Assembly (NCBI RefSeq): GCF_027580225.2
Contig: NC_073337.2
Coordinates: 13,179,501 to 13,243,500 of the forward strand
DNA from: Misgurnus anguillicaudatus
Taxonomy: Eukaryota; Chordata; Actinopteri; Cypriniformes; Cobitidae
Length of the DNA stretch: 64,000 bases
Direction: 5' to 3'
How positions within the stretch are numbered: position 1 is the stretch's first letter; every line of letters starts with the position of its first letter. The translations under genes were made by a program, and so were the position numbers. Below are positions 1 to 9,963 of this stretch, in pieces. Under the pieces are notes generated by a model, which was given only the letters and a program-made list of their open reading frames with translations, ran no database searches and was not told the origin of the DNA.

Positions 1-927
1 GAAATATTTGAAAATGCAATGACCTACTAAAGGTTCATTTGAAAAAAAGCATGCAAATATGTAAAAAAAATTTTTAACTCATTCCCCGCCATTGACGAGT
101 TATCTTGTCAATTATGAGTTAATATTTAACTAATAAATATGCCTTTCTGGACGAATTTCAAAGTGAAAGTGTAATACTGCTTTTATCCACTGGATGGCCA
201 AAACCGAATTTATCAAAAACGGAAGTTAAAAAGATTTAATGATTTATTTTAACTGCCTTTATGTTTGATAGTCATTCTGAGTCTGATATCTAATATAAAT
301 TCCTTTACAAAAACGCAATTTTTTAAGCTTTTTGCTCAAAATGTTGTATTTTTGAAGAGAAATATCCATATTTCAGTGGTTAAATTAAGTGGAAAAAGTA
401 AATATATAATGAAACGTTTTTTCCCCATTTTGTTTGTTTGTTTATTTTTTGTTTGAAAGCAAAGGGTGTGTTCTTTAATTTGATATAATTTGTATGTTTA
501 TATATTTATAGAAGATAATTTTTCCTGCAAGGAATTTTGTGAAACTTTTGTTAAAATCACAAAAATGCAGGTGGGCAACTTTTCTCAAAAAGGCTGGCGG
601 TGAATGAGTTAATAAACATATTTTCATACTAACAGGCCTTTAAATTATAATATTTAATAGATAATGAAATAAAATCATTTTGCTAAGTGAAATTTTAATT
701 TATTTGGTTAAATTTATGTTTACAGCTATTTTTTATCTTATCTTCTTTTATGCATGCATTGTTTAGACATGCTTTGCAACACTTATTGTAACATAACACA
801 TATCAAAAAGACACACGTGGGACAAAATGCATTTCCAATTGTCAATAATCATTAAAAACAGTGTTTTTTTCTATGTGTACTGTTTCATACAGTATAATAC
901 AGCACTATGTTCACGTCTCTATGTCAG
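1..927 (+). other. Intron sequence of the slc6a1-like gene (5' exons outside window)
   Basis: AT-rich sequence that ends in an acceptor AG at 926-927, directly before the first visible transporter exon. No exon could be recognised here, so the upstream exons (TM1-TM8) lie left of the window. Most of the interval is a TTAA-flanked non-autonomous DNA element (listed separately). The rest is low-complexity AT-rich DNA. Confidence 0.7.
74..612. repeat. TTAA-flanked non-autonomous DNA element
   Basis: The left end reads TTAA then CTCATTCCCCGCCA (from 78). The right end reads TGGCGGTGAATGAG then TTAA (609-612). The ends are inverted copies with one or two mismatches, and each is bounded by TTAA, the target duplication typical of piggyBac- and Kolobok-type transposons. 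No transposase is encoded. I recognise this sequence type as frequent in cyprinid genomes, but the exact family name is not certain. Confidence 0.7.
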
Positions 928-1059
928 TTTTGTACAGTGGAGGGCTTTATAACGGCTCTGATGGATGAATATCCCACAGTCCTGAGAAAGAGAAAGAAAA
1001 TTTTCATTCTTATTGTCTGTATAATATCCTTCATCATCGGCTTCTCCAACATCACACAG
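928..1059 (+). CDS. slc6a1l: slc6a1-like GABA transporter, exon 1 of 5 in window (TM8 end-TM9)
   Basis: This 132-bp exon (44 codons, phase 0 at both ends) encodes [16 protein letters not shown], then a Leu/Ile-rich segment ending GFSNITQ. It lies between acceptor AG 926-927 and donor GT 1060-1061 (CAG|GTGAGA). The residues match the end of TM8, the following loop and TM9 of the Na+/Cl--dependent GABA transporter GAT1; [11 protein letters not shown] and SNITQ are GAT1-like wording rather than GAT2/3 or BGT1. The carrier moves GABA from the synapse into neurons and glia using the Na+ gradient. The protein is partial because the upstream exons lie left of the window. Confidence 0.93.
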
Positions 1060-1150
1060 GTGAGAAACATCCACCTGAAAAACTCTGTCTAAAGATGCTA
1101 TCTTCACTATTTGTTTCAATGCAATTTCACTGTGTGTGTTTCTTCTTTAG

Positions 1151-1253
1151 GGTGGCTTGTACGTGTTCAAATTGTTTGACTACTATTCAGCAAGTGGAAT
1201 GTGTCTCCTGTTCCTGGTCTTTTTTGAGACGATCTCAATTTCCTGGTTTTATG
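1151..1253 (+). CDS. slc6a1l: slc6a1-like GABA transporter, exon 2 of 5 in window (TM10)
   Basis: This 103-bp exon (phase 0 in, phase 1 out) lies between acceptor CTTTAG at 1145-1150 and donor ATG|GTATGT at 1254. It encodes [17 protein letters not shown], followed by a hydrophobic stretch ending ISISWFYG, which corresponds to TM10. [11 protein letters not shown] and [11 protein letters not shown] are characteristic of GAT1; GAT2, GAT3 and BGT1 have QLFDYYA(A/C)SG and a different continuation. The reading frame joins cleanly to the exons on both sides. Confidence 0.95.
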
Positions 1254-1282
1254 GTATGTCTCTTCATAAGATTATAAACATG

Positions 1283-1358
1283 CACTCTCAGAAAAAAGGT
1301 ACATAAAGGTGGTCACTGGAGTGGTACCTTTCCAAAAAGTACACTTTTGTACCTAAAA
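1283..1358. repeat. Truncated copy of the 'gtacc' cyprinid interspersed element
   Basis: CACTCTCAGAAAAAAGGTAC is followed by a 'ggtcactgg.gtggtacc' segment and by the 'aaaaagtacacttttgtacc' segment. This is the terminal part, in reverse orientation, of the same family seen nearly complete at 11747-11970. It lies in an intron and is truncated on its right side. Confidence 0.65.
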
Positions 1359-1753
1359 GCAGTGCTTTAAGTGGCCCAAAAGAGGTGCTGGTACTCTATT
1401 TTTTTTTTTTTTGCTGACTCGATATTGGATATATTGAAGGGGTTATATATTCAGCAGTTAACAGACGACCTTGTAAAAAATAATAAATCCTTTTATAAGT
1501 TTGTGGATTTGCTCGAGCTAGATATAGCTACTGAACATAAAGTCTCTATTAATACTTTTTGGCATTATGAAGTAATAGCATAAATGTCACCCATAGACTA
1601 CTACACCTACAGTATATTACAAGTTTCCTGAAGAATAGAATAGATGTATTAACTAGAAATCATGGAACCCAATCTTCTGTCTGATAGAGTTTGTTAGATT
1701 TAGATTTTGTCATTGAATGTAGATATCAATTCTGTCTCTTCTGTACTCTTTAG

Positions 1754-1854
1754 GGGCAGAGAAATTCTATGAAAATATAGAAGATATGATTGGTTATCGG
1801 CCCTGGGGCTTCTGGAAACACTGCTGGACATACTTTACTCCATTAATCTGCTTT
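1754..1854 (+). CDS. slc6a1l: slc6a1-like GABA transporter, exon 3 of 5 in window (IL5-TM11)
   Basis: This 101-bp exon (phase 1 in, phase 0 out) lies between acceptor TTTAG at 1749-1753 and donor TTT|GTAAGT at 1855. It encodes [17 protein letters not shown], then [17 protein letters not shown]. This is the cytoplasmic loop after TM10 and the first half of TM11. The loop wording ([14 protein letters not shown]) is shared with several GABA-transporter subfamilies, whereas FTPLI with the next exon fits GAT1 best. The intron before it is 500 bp. Confidence 0.93.
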
Positions 1855-1980
1855 GTAAGTACTTCACCCGCAGTTACAGGTTACAGTCTTAATAAAAGAC
1901 ACAAAAACCATTACAGTATTGTTAAACGCTCATGTGCTTAATGAACTATGATCATTTGTACTGTGTTTCATATTCTGTAG

Positions 1981-2148
1981 GGTGTATTCACATTCAGCGC
2001 CATTGAAATGACTCCTCTGACACTGGGGAAGTATGTGTACCCGCCCTGGGGTCAGGGGATTGGGTGGCTTATGTCTCTCTCCTCTATGATTCTAATACCT
2101 GGATATGTCATCTATATGTTCATCACCACCAAAGGCAGCATCCGACAG
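1981..2148 (+). CDS. slc6a1l: slc6a1-like GABA transporter, exon 4 of 5 in window (TM11-TM12)
   Basis: This 168-bp exon (56 codons, phase 0 at both ends) follows acceptor CTGTAG at 1975-1980. It encodes [20 protein letters not shown], then [20 protein letters not shown] and [16 protein letters not shown]: the end of TM11, the last outer loop, TM12 and the start of the cytoplasmic C-terminus. MTPLT, WGQG.GWLM and LIPGY..YMF are GAT1 signatures. The frame stays open beyond the exon into a pyrimidine-rich intron, but family alignment, the phase of the next exon and the end of homology at KGSIRQ place the donor at 2149. That donor is GC rather than GT (CAG|GCAAGA). Confidence 0.92.
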
Positions 2149-2154
2149 GCAAGA
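2149..2154 (+). promoter_or_regulatory. Non-canonical GC splice donor of the last slc6a1-like intron
   Basis: The junction reads CCGACAG|GCAAGA. Apart from GC at +1/+2 it matches the donor consensus, as is usual for the GC-AG intron class. The matching acceptor is TTTCTCAG at 2463-2470. Homology to GAT1 (KGS..Q followed by R.Q.M) supports exactly this junction. A sequencing or assembly error (C for T) cannot be excluded. Confidence 0.7.
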
Positions 2155-2179
2155 ACTACCATTGGCTCTCCTATCTCCT

Positions 2180-2358
2180 ACGCTTCCTTCCTTCTGTACC
2201 TCCTTCCCTTTCCCATACTTATGTCCCTCCCTTCCTTTCTTTCATCCTTCTTTACCTCCCTTCCTCCCTATTCCCCTCTCTTCCTATATTCATCCATCCC
2301 TCCCTCCCTCCCTCCCTCCCACTTTTCCTTTCTTCCTTCGTATCCTTCTTCCCCCACT
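2180..2358. repeat. Pyrimidine-rich CCCT/CCTT low-complexity tract
   Basis: The + strand is almost purely C and T, in irregular cct/ccctt units with a short pure (CCCT)n run near 2300-2320. It lies in the last intron of the transporter gene. The overlapping open frames, rich in P, S, L and F, are products of this composition. Confidence 0.8.
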
Positions 2359-2470
2359 GGGACTCTGAGAATATTTAAAAACATTTTACAATTTTTAATT
2401 AAAAATATATTTATATTTTTACTTTTGTGAATGTACAATAATTTTACTGGTTTATGTCTGTCTTTCTCAG

Positions 2471-2575
2471 CGTTGGCAAAAGATGACCAGCCCATCTGAG
2501 CTCAAAACCCAAGACACCAATGATATCACGCAACAGCCCCCACAGACAGGAATTATGGGTGAAGCTTCTGTCTGA
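2471..2575 (+). CDS. slc6a1l: slc6a1-like GABA transporter, last coding exon (cytoplasmic tail and stop)
   Basis: This 105-bp exon includes the TGA stop at 2573-2575 and follows acceptor TTTCTCAG. It encodes RWQKMTSPSELKTQ, DTNDITQQPPQT and GIMGEASV. The tail aligns in length and pattern with the GAT1 C-terminus (R.QVM..PSE... ending EAYI) and keeps a hydrophobic last residue after EA, as expected for a PDZ-type C-terminal ligand. The five visible exons total 609 bp and 202 residues, covering TM8/9 to the C-terminus, with all phases matching. Confidence 0.92.
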   Translation, partial: RWQKMTSPSELKTQDTNDITQQPPQTGIMGEASV

Positions 2576-3050
2576 CATAATTTCCTCTTTTCTGTACAAT
2601 GTGCGGTAAAGACAGTGAACTGTGCCCAAATCAATTTCTTCCATTCTCCCGGACTTTCCTTGAAATCTGAAAGCAGTCTGAAGCGAACCACGAATACACG
2701 ACTCTCTTCCTGCATTTTATGTCACTTCGTCCCTCTCTAAAGTTGCATTGTGAGACACATATGTGAGGTCTTCCTAGAGAAAGTAATTTCATTTACTGTC
2801 AGTCTCAAGATATGATCTAGCCACACACTCGCCCTTGCAGGGTATTTGGGGCTGGAGCTTTTTCAGCTTTTCTGGTCATAGGCAGGGTACACCCTGGATA
2901 GACTGCTAATCTGTTGCAATGTATAGTCTGTATAATTTTAGCATTTATATAAGAGTGGTTAATCTTAAAGGCCTGTCACAAAATGTAAATTGTCTGAAAG
3001 CAGTTAGAGAAACATGAAGTTTGAGTTTCAAAGTTGAAAACATGAATAAA
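2576..3050 (+). other. Probable 3' UTR of the slc6a1-like gene
   Basis: This sequence directly follows the stop codon. There are no coding features and no clear repeat. An AATAAA hexamer at 3045-3050 is a candidate polyadenylation signal, chosen only because it is the first clear one downstream. The true end is not determined. Confidence 0.35.
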
Positions 3051-3255
3051 TCTGGGCATACTGTACGTGGTAATGTGTCCAAGGATCTTTATATAATATC
3101 TTTGTATGTGCATGAATGTATAACGTATACTGTACCTGAGGTGACTACTCACCACCAAGTTTTCACTATTTCAATCACATTTTCCTTCACTGCATTTTTA
3201 ACGGTTTGTCTGTGTGAACCACACAGCTAGCAAATTTAGCTCACAAACTTAAAGA

Positions 3256-3348
3256 CAGTCCGTGGCAGGGCCACAAAAGTATGCGGAGATCCATGAGAAT
3301 GCCACAGAAAAATGAGCAATGAGCAAAAATGAGCCCTGCCACGGACTG
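3256..3348. repeat. Perfect 16-bp inverted repeat with 61-nt loop
   Basis: CAGTCCGTGGCAGGGC at 3256-3271 is the exact reverse complement of GCCCTGCCACGGACTG at 3333-3348. The loop contains short direct repeats (aatgagc, two to three times). It lies between the transporter 3' end and a mobile-element cluster. It could be the ends of a very short foldback element. No target duplication was recognised. Confidence 0.6.
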
Positions 3349-3669
3349 GTTTTATTGGTTTTTGGCGCATCACGTCATCTGCTTACTCATCGCAAAAATG
3401 CTGTATATAACGAACGTCATATAGTTTGTATGTATGTTGCTGTGATATATAATTATACAGAATTACCTTTTTTATTTTCTAAGCAACCGAGATGTTGCCC
3501 CTGGGGGAGTTGGTGCCCTACGTAAACTGCGTACTCTGCATATAGGGAATGGTGTTACTGATCCTGTCAGCAAGTCTTTGTTAAGTTTACCCGCCACCTG
3601 CATCTGGGTTCCGTTCCTGCACGTCTGTGACACCCAATACTTCAGAAAACTGGTTTGGATACTAATGAC

Positions 3670-4213
3670 CCAAATAACTAGCCTGGTCCAACCAGACTCT
3701 CGTACATTCATTTCATTTGTACAGAGAGTCTGGCCAGGCTCCATTGCAAAGCGTTACTTCTGTTAAGGAGGGTCCTCTGTTGAAGTTTAAAACTATTGGA
3801 TCTGCCCAGAGTCACTCAGGATCTGCCTTAGGCAATCGCTAACGTGTGGTCGTGACATATATCATGCGCCGAAACCGGCCGGAAACAACAAGTCCGAATA
3901 CTCAGACCAACAAAACTTAGCAAACCTGGTTCTTGCTCCGGCTTTAACTTCTGTATATTCGGCAGTTTTGCAACAACGGACCGAATAGCTTTTCTCACGT
4001 CTTTCTCCGCTGCCATTACTGAACTACAACTCAAAATGACGCACAACCTCAACGTCATCGTTCTTAGCCAATCCCCTCTGTTTGGTGATTGGACCTGCAG
4101 ATTTTTGCAGGAGAAAACAAAACTCTACACAGCAGTCCCAGACGTAGTACTGAAGCGAAATGAAAATTAAGCGGAAGCACGTAGGAGGGCGGAGCCAGGC
4201 TACCAAATAACTA
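3670..4213. repeat. Non-autonomous element with 11-bp target-site duplication
   Basis: CCAAATAACTA occurs at 3670-3680 and again at 4203-4213. The enclosed 3681-4202 begins GCCTGGTCCAACCAGACTCT and ends GGAGGGCGGAGCCAGGCTA, so the outermost bases are inverted (GCCTGG/CCAGGC). The left end also folds on itself: CCAGACTCTCGTAC pairs imperfectly with GTACAGAGAGTCTGG at about 3719-3734. There is no coding capacity. A 9-11 bp duplication suggests a Mutator-like or similar DNA transposon, but the superfamily is not proven. Confidence 0.6.
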
Positions 4214-4334
4214 CCACCCCATTCATCACCAAACTTTTAAAACGGACTGTAGCAACTTAACCTCAAGTCCACTTTCATAACAATAACCCTTACAAACTTT
4301 TTCAGCCTGGTTTTTGCCATAATCATCATACCAC

Positions 4335-5022
4335 TGAAACAGCTCTAGTAAAAATCACTAATGATTTCCTACTTGCAGCTGACAACTGCAAGTCTTCTAT
4401 CCATCTTGATCCTTCTTGACTTCACTGCAGCCTTTGATGCTGCAGATGATCTCCCACTAAATTATTCTGGCTGCCATTGGGATCACCAAAAAATTGGTTC
4501 TGGTCATATCTACACCGTAGAATAATTTCGTTTATGGAACAAAACTGTATCTGAAACACACAATCACTCATGGTGTTCCTCATGGTTCAGTGCTGGGACC
4601 ACTGCTTTTAATCATTTATTGTACATATTGTATATATGACACTATTCTCCATTTTGGGATAAATTTTCACTGCTATGCAGATTTTAACTGTACCAACAGT
4701 CAGACTTAGCATCATGGAGGCCAAAGCCTTCAGCTGCTCTGCCCCACATTCCCTCCTCACATCCATCAACTTGACTCTCTTCATTAATTCAAATCACAAC
4801 TAAAATATACTTATTCAGATTAGCATACTCTAAATAAACTTCACCATATCTATGTTGATTTTATGGTATAAAAAGCTTTTATTAGTTTTACACCTTGTTT
4901 TAACTTACTACTTGATTGTAGTATTGACAAACTTGGGCTTGTATTGTTTCTATGTTTGTTCTGTAAGGTGTTCTTGGGTGTCTTGAAAGGCATCAACAAA
5001 TAACATGTATTATTATTATTAG
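4335..5022 (+). mobile_element. Degraded L2/Rex-type LINE fragment (reverse transcriptase relic and 3' end)
   Basis: Conceptual translation near 4335-4450, with frame breaks, gives TALVKITNDFLLAADN and a DFTAAFDA-like block. Positions 4568-4620 give GVPHGSVLGPLLLIIY, matching the fish LINE reverse-transcriptase motif GVPQGSVLGP(L/I)LF. The 3' part at 4950-5022 (ctgtaaggtgttcttgg... then a (TTA)n tail) has the form of an L2-type 3' end. Stops, frameshifts and internal deletion between the blocks make it inactive; it is probably 5'-truncated. Confidence 0.8.
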
Positions 5023-5847
5023 TTTACCCCAACACAAAAATGTCACTCTCATTTTATTCTAAATCTGTATGATATGTAAAATTGTTTTATGAAACAGCTG
5101 TTTGCAACTACACACATTTTGTTTTCATACAATAATTTATAGTGATTATGTTTGTAAGGTCTAAAACGTAAACAAAAAGTTAAAATAATGAAATTGGTAC
5201 AATATGTGTCCATTGTTAACTTTTTTAAAACTATATGACAGCTTTGTGTGAGAAACACATCTTTAACACATTAACACTTAATTGACAGACATTGTCTAAA
5301 CACAAACCAAAATATAAAGTATTATTCATTGGCAAAATCTTTGAAAAAGATCTCATCTTGATTACGATTAAATTTTGGTCTGTTTCTTATGCATCGGCAC
5401 ACATATACACAAGAGGAATGGACTTATTTTATGAGGTTTTTATATGATGACATTTATGGATGATCAGTTACTTGAACTTGAAACATAGAGAATAGAGCAT
5501 CTGCTGATGAAAGAAACCGGGAGGCTCATTTATTTTGGAGGATTTGCTGATGGTTCAATTGACAAGCCAAGGTATGATGAATCTGGTTGTGTAATGCTAA
5601 TGAAGACTCTTGTGTGTTTGCTACGCCAAAAACAACAAGTGAATTTTATCTTAAATCATTACCATACATGGAAATAACAACACAGTGAGAAGAGGAAGAG
5701 AAGATCAGATTGGGATCTCCAAACAGCAGCAATATAATTATGAAACAAACACTCAACCATATATGAAAACAAAGGAAACTAGACACACTGCTATATATAT
5801 ATATATGACACGTCAATGGTTTTACAATTAATACAGCTTACTACAGC

Positions 5848-7656
5848 TTAAAGTCAACATGAAAGTTGTTCCTTGTTATTGAAATGTTTCTCTTTCATGT
5901 AAGCCATGTGGGCTGATGGGTAATGTTAAGCAATAGCTAAACAGCTATTTTTGCACTGCTTTATGCAACTGATGTGACTTACACTGCAATATTTTTAACA
6001 AAATAATTCAAAGTCGGTTAACATAAATGAAATAAAGATTATGCCAATAATACAGAATAATGACATGTCTGGAAATAAGCATTATGCCTCCCACACAAAA
6101 ACTCTCTTAAAACATGTGTGCCACACACATCCTAAAAAGTGAAGCCAAACATTTTGATGCCCACCAGGTGGCTGGCTGCAGTAAAGGTAAAAAGCCCTGT
6201 CCTCTCATGTAAACTTATGGAAAATCTTATTTGAAGTGTGATTTCTAAGATAGTTCTTATTATTGTAGTTATTTCTTATAACACTGGTGTACTTTAAAGT
6301 GCTATTTTTACTAATAAGTTTGGTTTTAAGATGCTATTAAAAATTCTAGGCAATGTTGGCTGACTCGCTGTCATGCACATATAAAGAAATAATAATAGCA
6401 ATTACAAAACTGGGGAGGGAGGCATTTGTAACTCACTGCAGGACTTCCAATCAAATCAAAGAAGGCAGGAGTTTCTTAAAGGGGACATTTCACAAGAGTT
6501 TTTAAGATGTCAAATAAACCTTTGGTGTCCCCAGAGTACCTATGTAAAGTTTAAGCTCAAAATACCATATAGATAACTTATTTTAGCATGTTAAAATTGC
6601 CATTTAAATGCAAATTAGTTGATATCTGCACTAAATGGTAGTGCCGTGGTTGGATAGTGCAGATTAAGGGGCGGTATCCCCTTTTGACATAACAAGGGAA
6701 GCCAAATGTCAATTAGGCCTACCTATTATTTTACATGCTGGCAGAGAATGGTTTACCAAAACTAAGTCACTGGGTTGTTCTTTTTCAAATTTTTTAGGTT
6801 GATTATAGCACTTAAACATGAAAAAAGTCAGATTTTCATGATATGTCCCCTTTAAGACAAACACGAATGCAAGCCAATCAAATTACAGAGCCGAGCAGGA
6901 ATTCCCACCAATCAGATGAAAGAAGTGAATTTTTTCTCTGTCTCTTTGAGACAGAGATTTATTGAGTACATTTCCTTTGTTCAATTTTGTACTTAATATA
7001 ATTTTGATTTTGGATCCAAAAACAGTACATCCATAAACAGACCTGTGTCCCCACCCACTTATGTTGGCAAAGTCTGTTCACACCTTTGGATATGTCATGT
7101 TGCGTTGGCAAACAGTTAAAATGTGTTACTTTATACTAAATCTGACTTTATTTAAAGTTTAAGTAGCATTTATGTTTTGTTTTGTACGCTATGGTGTGTT
7201 GAAAGCAGGGTGTGGTGGGCCACTCTGGGTGAGAAAGTCCAGGGCCAATTTTATCCCATCTGCCCATGGCATGACACCATGATTTGTGTGTCTGTGATTG
7301 GGTCAAACTGAAATATGGGTGGGACTTTGATACGGTGTCTCCACTTTACAATCACTACCCAGACTCTGGCTCCGAAGGACATCATTTGAGCAAGATGTCA
7401 GCAGCCATTTTTGGGAGATTTTGGCTTCATTTTGTACAATGGAAGTCTATGGAGACACGTCATCCATCTTTATTCAATCTATTGGTAAGTATTTTGGAAA
7501 AGCAGTTCATCTTTGGATCTGGCTGTAATCGAAAAACGCAATGCCCATTTTTTAAGATCATACAAATCCAGAAAATCAAGTCCCATTCTACTTATTAAAA
7601 AAGTGTGTAACATGAAAGTAAAATAAGTCATGAATGTATTTTCATGTTGACTTTAA
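5848..7656. repeat. 1.8-kb TTAA-flanked DNA element containing a nested element
   Basis: TTAA at 5848-5851 is followed by AGTCAACATGAAA. The reverse complement TTTCATGTTGACT at 7640-7652 is followed by TTAA at 7653-7656. The terminal inverted repeats are short (13 bp exact) but correctly placed against both TTAA sites. The interior has no transposase frame. It carries another complete TTAA element at 6476-6855 and a CG-poor region near 7200-7460. It is a non-autonomous or decayed element. Confidence 0.6.
6476..6855. repeat. Nested TTAA-flanked MITE (AGGGGACAT ends)
   Basis: TTAA 6476-6479, then AGGGGACATTTCAC at the left. At the right, TTTCATGATATGTCCCCT is followed by TTAA 6852-6855. The 372-bp element includes segments such as 'ggtgtccccagagt' and 'gcagattaaggggcggtatcc', which I recognise as a high-copy cyprinid family. 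It sits inside the larger element at 5848-7656 and so inserted later. Confidence 0.8.
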
Positions 7657-9507
7657 ATGTTATGTAGATAACAGATCAGAAATGGCTGGATTAAGTGCAG
7701 TTAACATTTACCAGAGCTAATTCAGTGTTGATTTATATGCAGATATATGACAGCAACTACAAGCAAAACAAAACTAAATAAATCTATAGATAAGTTGTAT
7801 CATTCAACTGGAAAAGAGAAGACCAACCAGACAGACATTCAGGTTAAAGTGTTTTGTGCCAACGATGTGCATCTCGACCGATGTTTCAAGTGTCACTTGG
7901 CTTGCGAGAAAGTTCACACAAGAGTAGTATTCAAACGGCAGAAATAGTTTGATAGTGCTGAAGGTGTGTCTTTTGGGTGTTTTTTTTATATACTGTAGTA
8001 GTGACTACTGTTCAAGGTACAGAGATCATGTTATATTATCTGAGTCACATGATGACAGTGGTGCAATATTCTGCCATCATTTGATAAACTTGTAAAACAT
8101 ACAGTGCCTCCATAGATGGTTGCTGGGATCAAATGGCCTCTTCAGCAGGGCCTTACGCCTTCCAGGTTGCTACATAAAGTTCAAGCACAAGCTTTAAAAT
8201 GTCTCAGTCTTTTTTCAGGTTCTTTCTGAAATTCCTGAGCGTGGAAACAATAGCCGTTACAAAGAGCGTTCACTGGCTGTGACCCTTTGAGCCACCATAC
8301 GTTGCCAGAAACTGAAGGCCCTTTCAGATGACTTGGGTCAGAGTTGGGACAGGACTGCTCAATGCAAATATCGAACGTCGCACATAGTGTCACAGAAAGG
8401 TGACTTTATGTGGTTGTTAGGTAGCAAGAAGTTGGTGTTCATAGTAAAGCAAAAAGGGTGAAAGGAAACGAAAGAGGTAACGTGTATTTCCAAGTCCAAG
8501 TTTTGGCAACCGCCATTACACATTCCCCCCCGAAAAAAGAAAAAAATAGTTCTCAATGACACCACCCATAATGATATGTTATGCAAATTGCCTAGTAATT
8601 TTTGTTTGCACACAAGGACAAACTTGGGCAAAGTATATTTTTACTTTGCTTTATAGCGTTTAAAGCAATGGGGGATGTTGACGCAAGTCACGTGAAAGGC
8701 CCTTATTATTTTTCAATTTACATACATATATAAGTTAAAAGGAATAAGACATTTTCATAGACAGGTGATAAGGAAGTAACTCACATTTCACAGGAATACA
8801 ACATTGGCCACACAAGAAATGTTTTTAAACTAATCGTACATCCTAATGTCTTCTACAAATGTGTACCTATAGGGAATCTAAATGATCGCTGTTATAAGCA
8901 GAAATGCTTGCTCTAGCCCTAAGCGTTCAACAGTGCAAAAGTCCATGGTGGAGGGTGTCCTCATTTTGGCACGTATACAATTTTTTCAATCAAATGCATA
9001 CAGTACACACGCACACATTAAATAGACGCATCAGTAATATAATTAAAGCCAAAAGGGTGATATTACAGACCAGCTCCCACACAAAAGCAGTTATCAGCGA
9101 AATTGAAATTGAAAGTGAAATGTTGTGAGATATCACATTTTTGTTTTGTGAAATAATTTTTGTCTATAACAAAATGCACCAGAGAAATCCTTTCCAGGAC
9201 AAGTACTCAACAATATAACCTCAGAGTGTTCAGAAAGACAGAATCCGTTATATAAATTTGTTAAAACTATGTAACGTTTCAAAATACACAGCAATAATGA
9301 AATCTTATTGGTTGTTTCGCATATCTGCAAAGTCAATTAAGTACATACCATATATTAATACCTTTCGCATTTATGTCTGATACCCTAAATATATGCATAT
9401 AGTTGGCATTTTTCATTATATTTCTTTCATGTATATACATATATAGATAAATATGGTCAAAAGTGCACCTACAGTGTGTTCAGTTCTTAAAACTGTCGTT
9501 TTTAACT
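7657..9507. other. Intergenic sequence and presumed iqsec3 3' UTR
   Basis: No protein-coding exon was recognised on either strand. The part nearest 9507 is likely to be the 3' UTR of iqsec3, transcribed leftwards, because the stop codon is at 9508-9510. No polyadenylation signal could be assigned with confidence. The short open frames in this interval show no family motif. Confidence 0.4.
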
Positions 9508-9963
9508 TTACATTAGGCTACGAGAGCCACTTGGGGTTCTCTGCAGTGCAAGGCGGGGATCTGGTGGTATGTATTGATGAGGGTGGTTATATGGGGGTGG
9601 TGGTGGAGGTAGGGGGGGCTGTGAACCGTCTATTCCCCCCTGGTTGCTTCCCCCGTCAGGAGAACGCACCGGCGTGGAGACCGCAGACTGGACAAGCTGG
9701 TGATGAGTGGGGCTCTGGCTGAGGAACGCCTCCATGCGACCGTGACCGCCCTTGTCCAAGACGATGACCTTGACGATTTGCTGGCACTGGATGAGCGTGT
9801 CGGGTCGTATCTCGGCCAGGGCCACAGGCTGGTGGGAGTGCGAGGGTGTGGAGCTGGCACATTGCAACGGAGGCTCCCTCTGGTGGTCGAGAAGGGCGGC
9901 CCTCTCAGGGCTCTGCGGCACCGCGTTGAGCTGGTACGTTTGAAGCCTGTTGTGAATTGACAC
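9508..9963 (-). CDS. iqsec3: iqsec3 last coding exon: Pro-rich tail and PDZ ligand
   Basis: On the - strand the acceptor CTAG is followed by GTGTCAATTCAC ([11 protein letters not shown]) and the frame runs to TAA at 9508-9510 (151 residues). Key blocks are [10 protein letters not shown], then [14 protein letters not shown] and [10 protein letters not shown], then a polyproline run leading into PYNHPHQY, and the end PSGSRSLM. They correspond, in order, to blocks I recall for human IQSEC3 ([19 protein letters not shown], a Pro run with YNHPHQ, SGSRSLV). IQSEC3 is an Arf6 GEF of inhibitory synapses; the tail binds scaffold PDZ domains. The exon is GC-rich compared with its AT-rich surroundings. 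Confidence 0.93.
   Translation of the reverse strand: MSIHNRLQTYQLNAVPQSPERAALLDHQREPPLQCASSTPSHSHQPVALAEIRPDTLIQCQQIVKVIVLDKGGHGRMEAFLSQSPTHHQLVQSAVSTPVRSPDGGSNQGGIDGSQPPLPPPPPPYNHPHQYIPPDPRLALQRTPSGSRSLM

Noticed and set aside
2008..2430. 140-codon frame continuing past the transporter exon
   Set aside because: Homology to GAT1 stops at KGSIRQ (2148) and resumes at 2471 after an intron; the extension is CT-rich low complexity.
3870..4206. Short - strand frames at 3828-4058 and 4024-4206 as possible genes
   Set aside because: They lie inside the element with the 11-bp duplication and show no domain or splice support.
9453..9960. Open frames on the + strand and alternative - strand frames overlapping the last iqsec3 exon
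   Set aside because: They are shadows of the GC-rich coding exon; only the frame ending in PSGSRSLM matches the IQSEC family.
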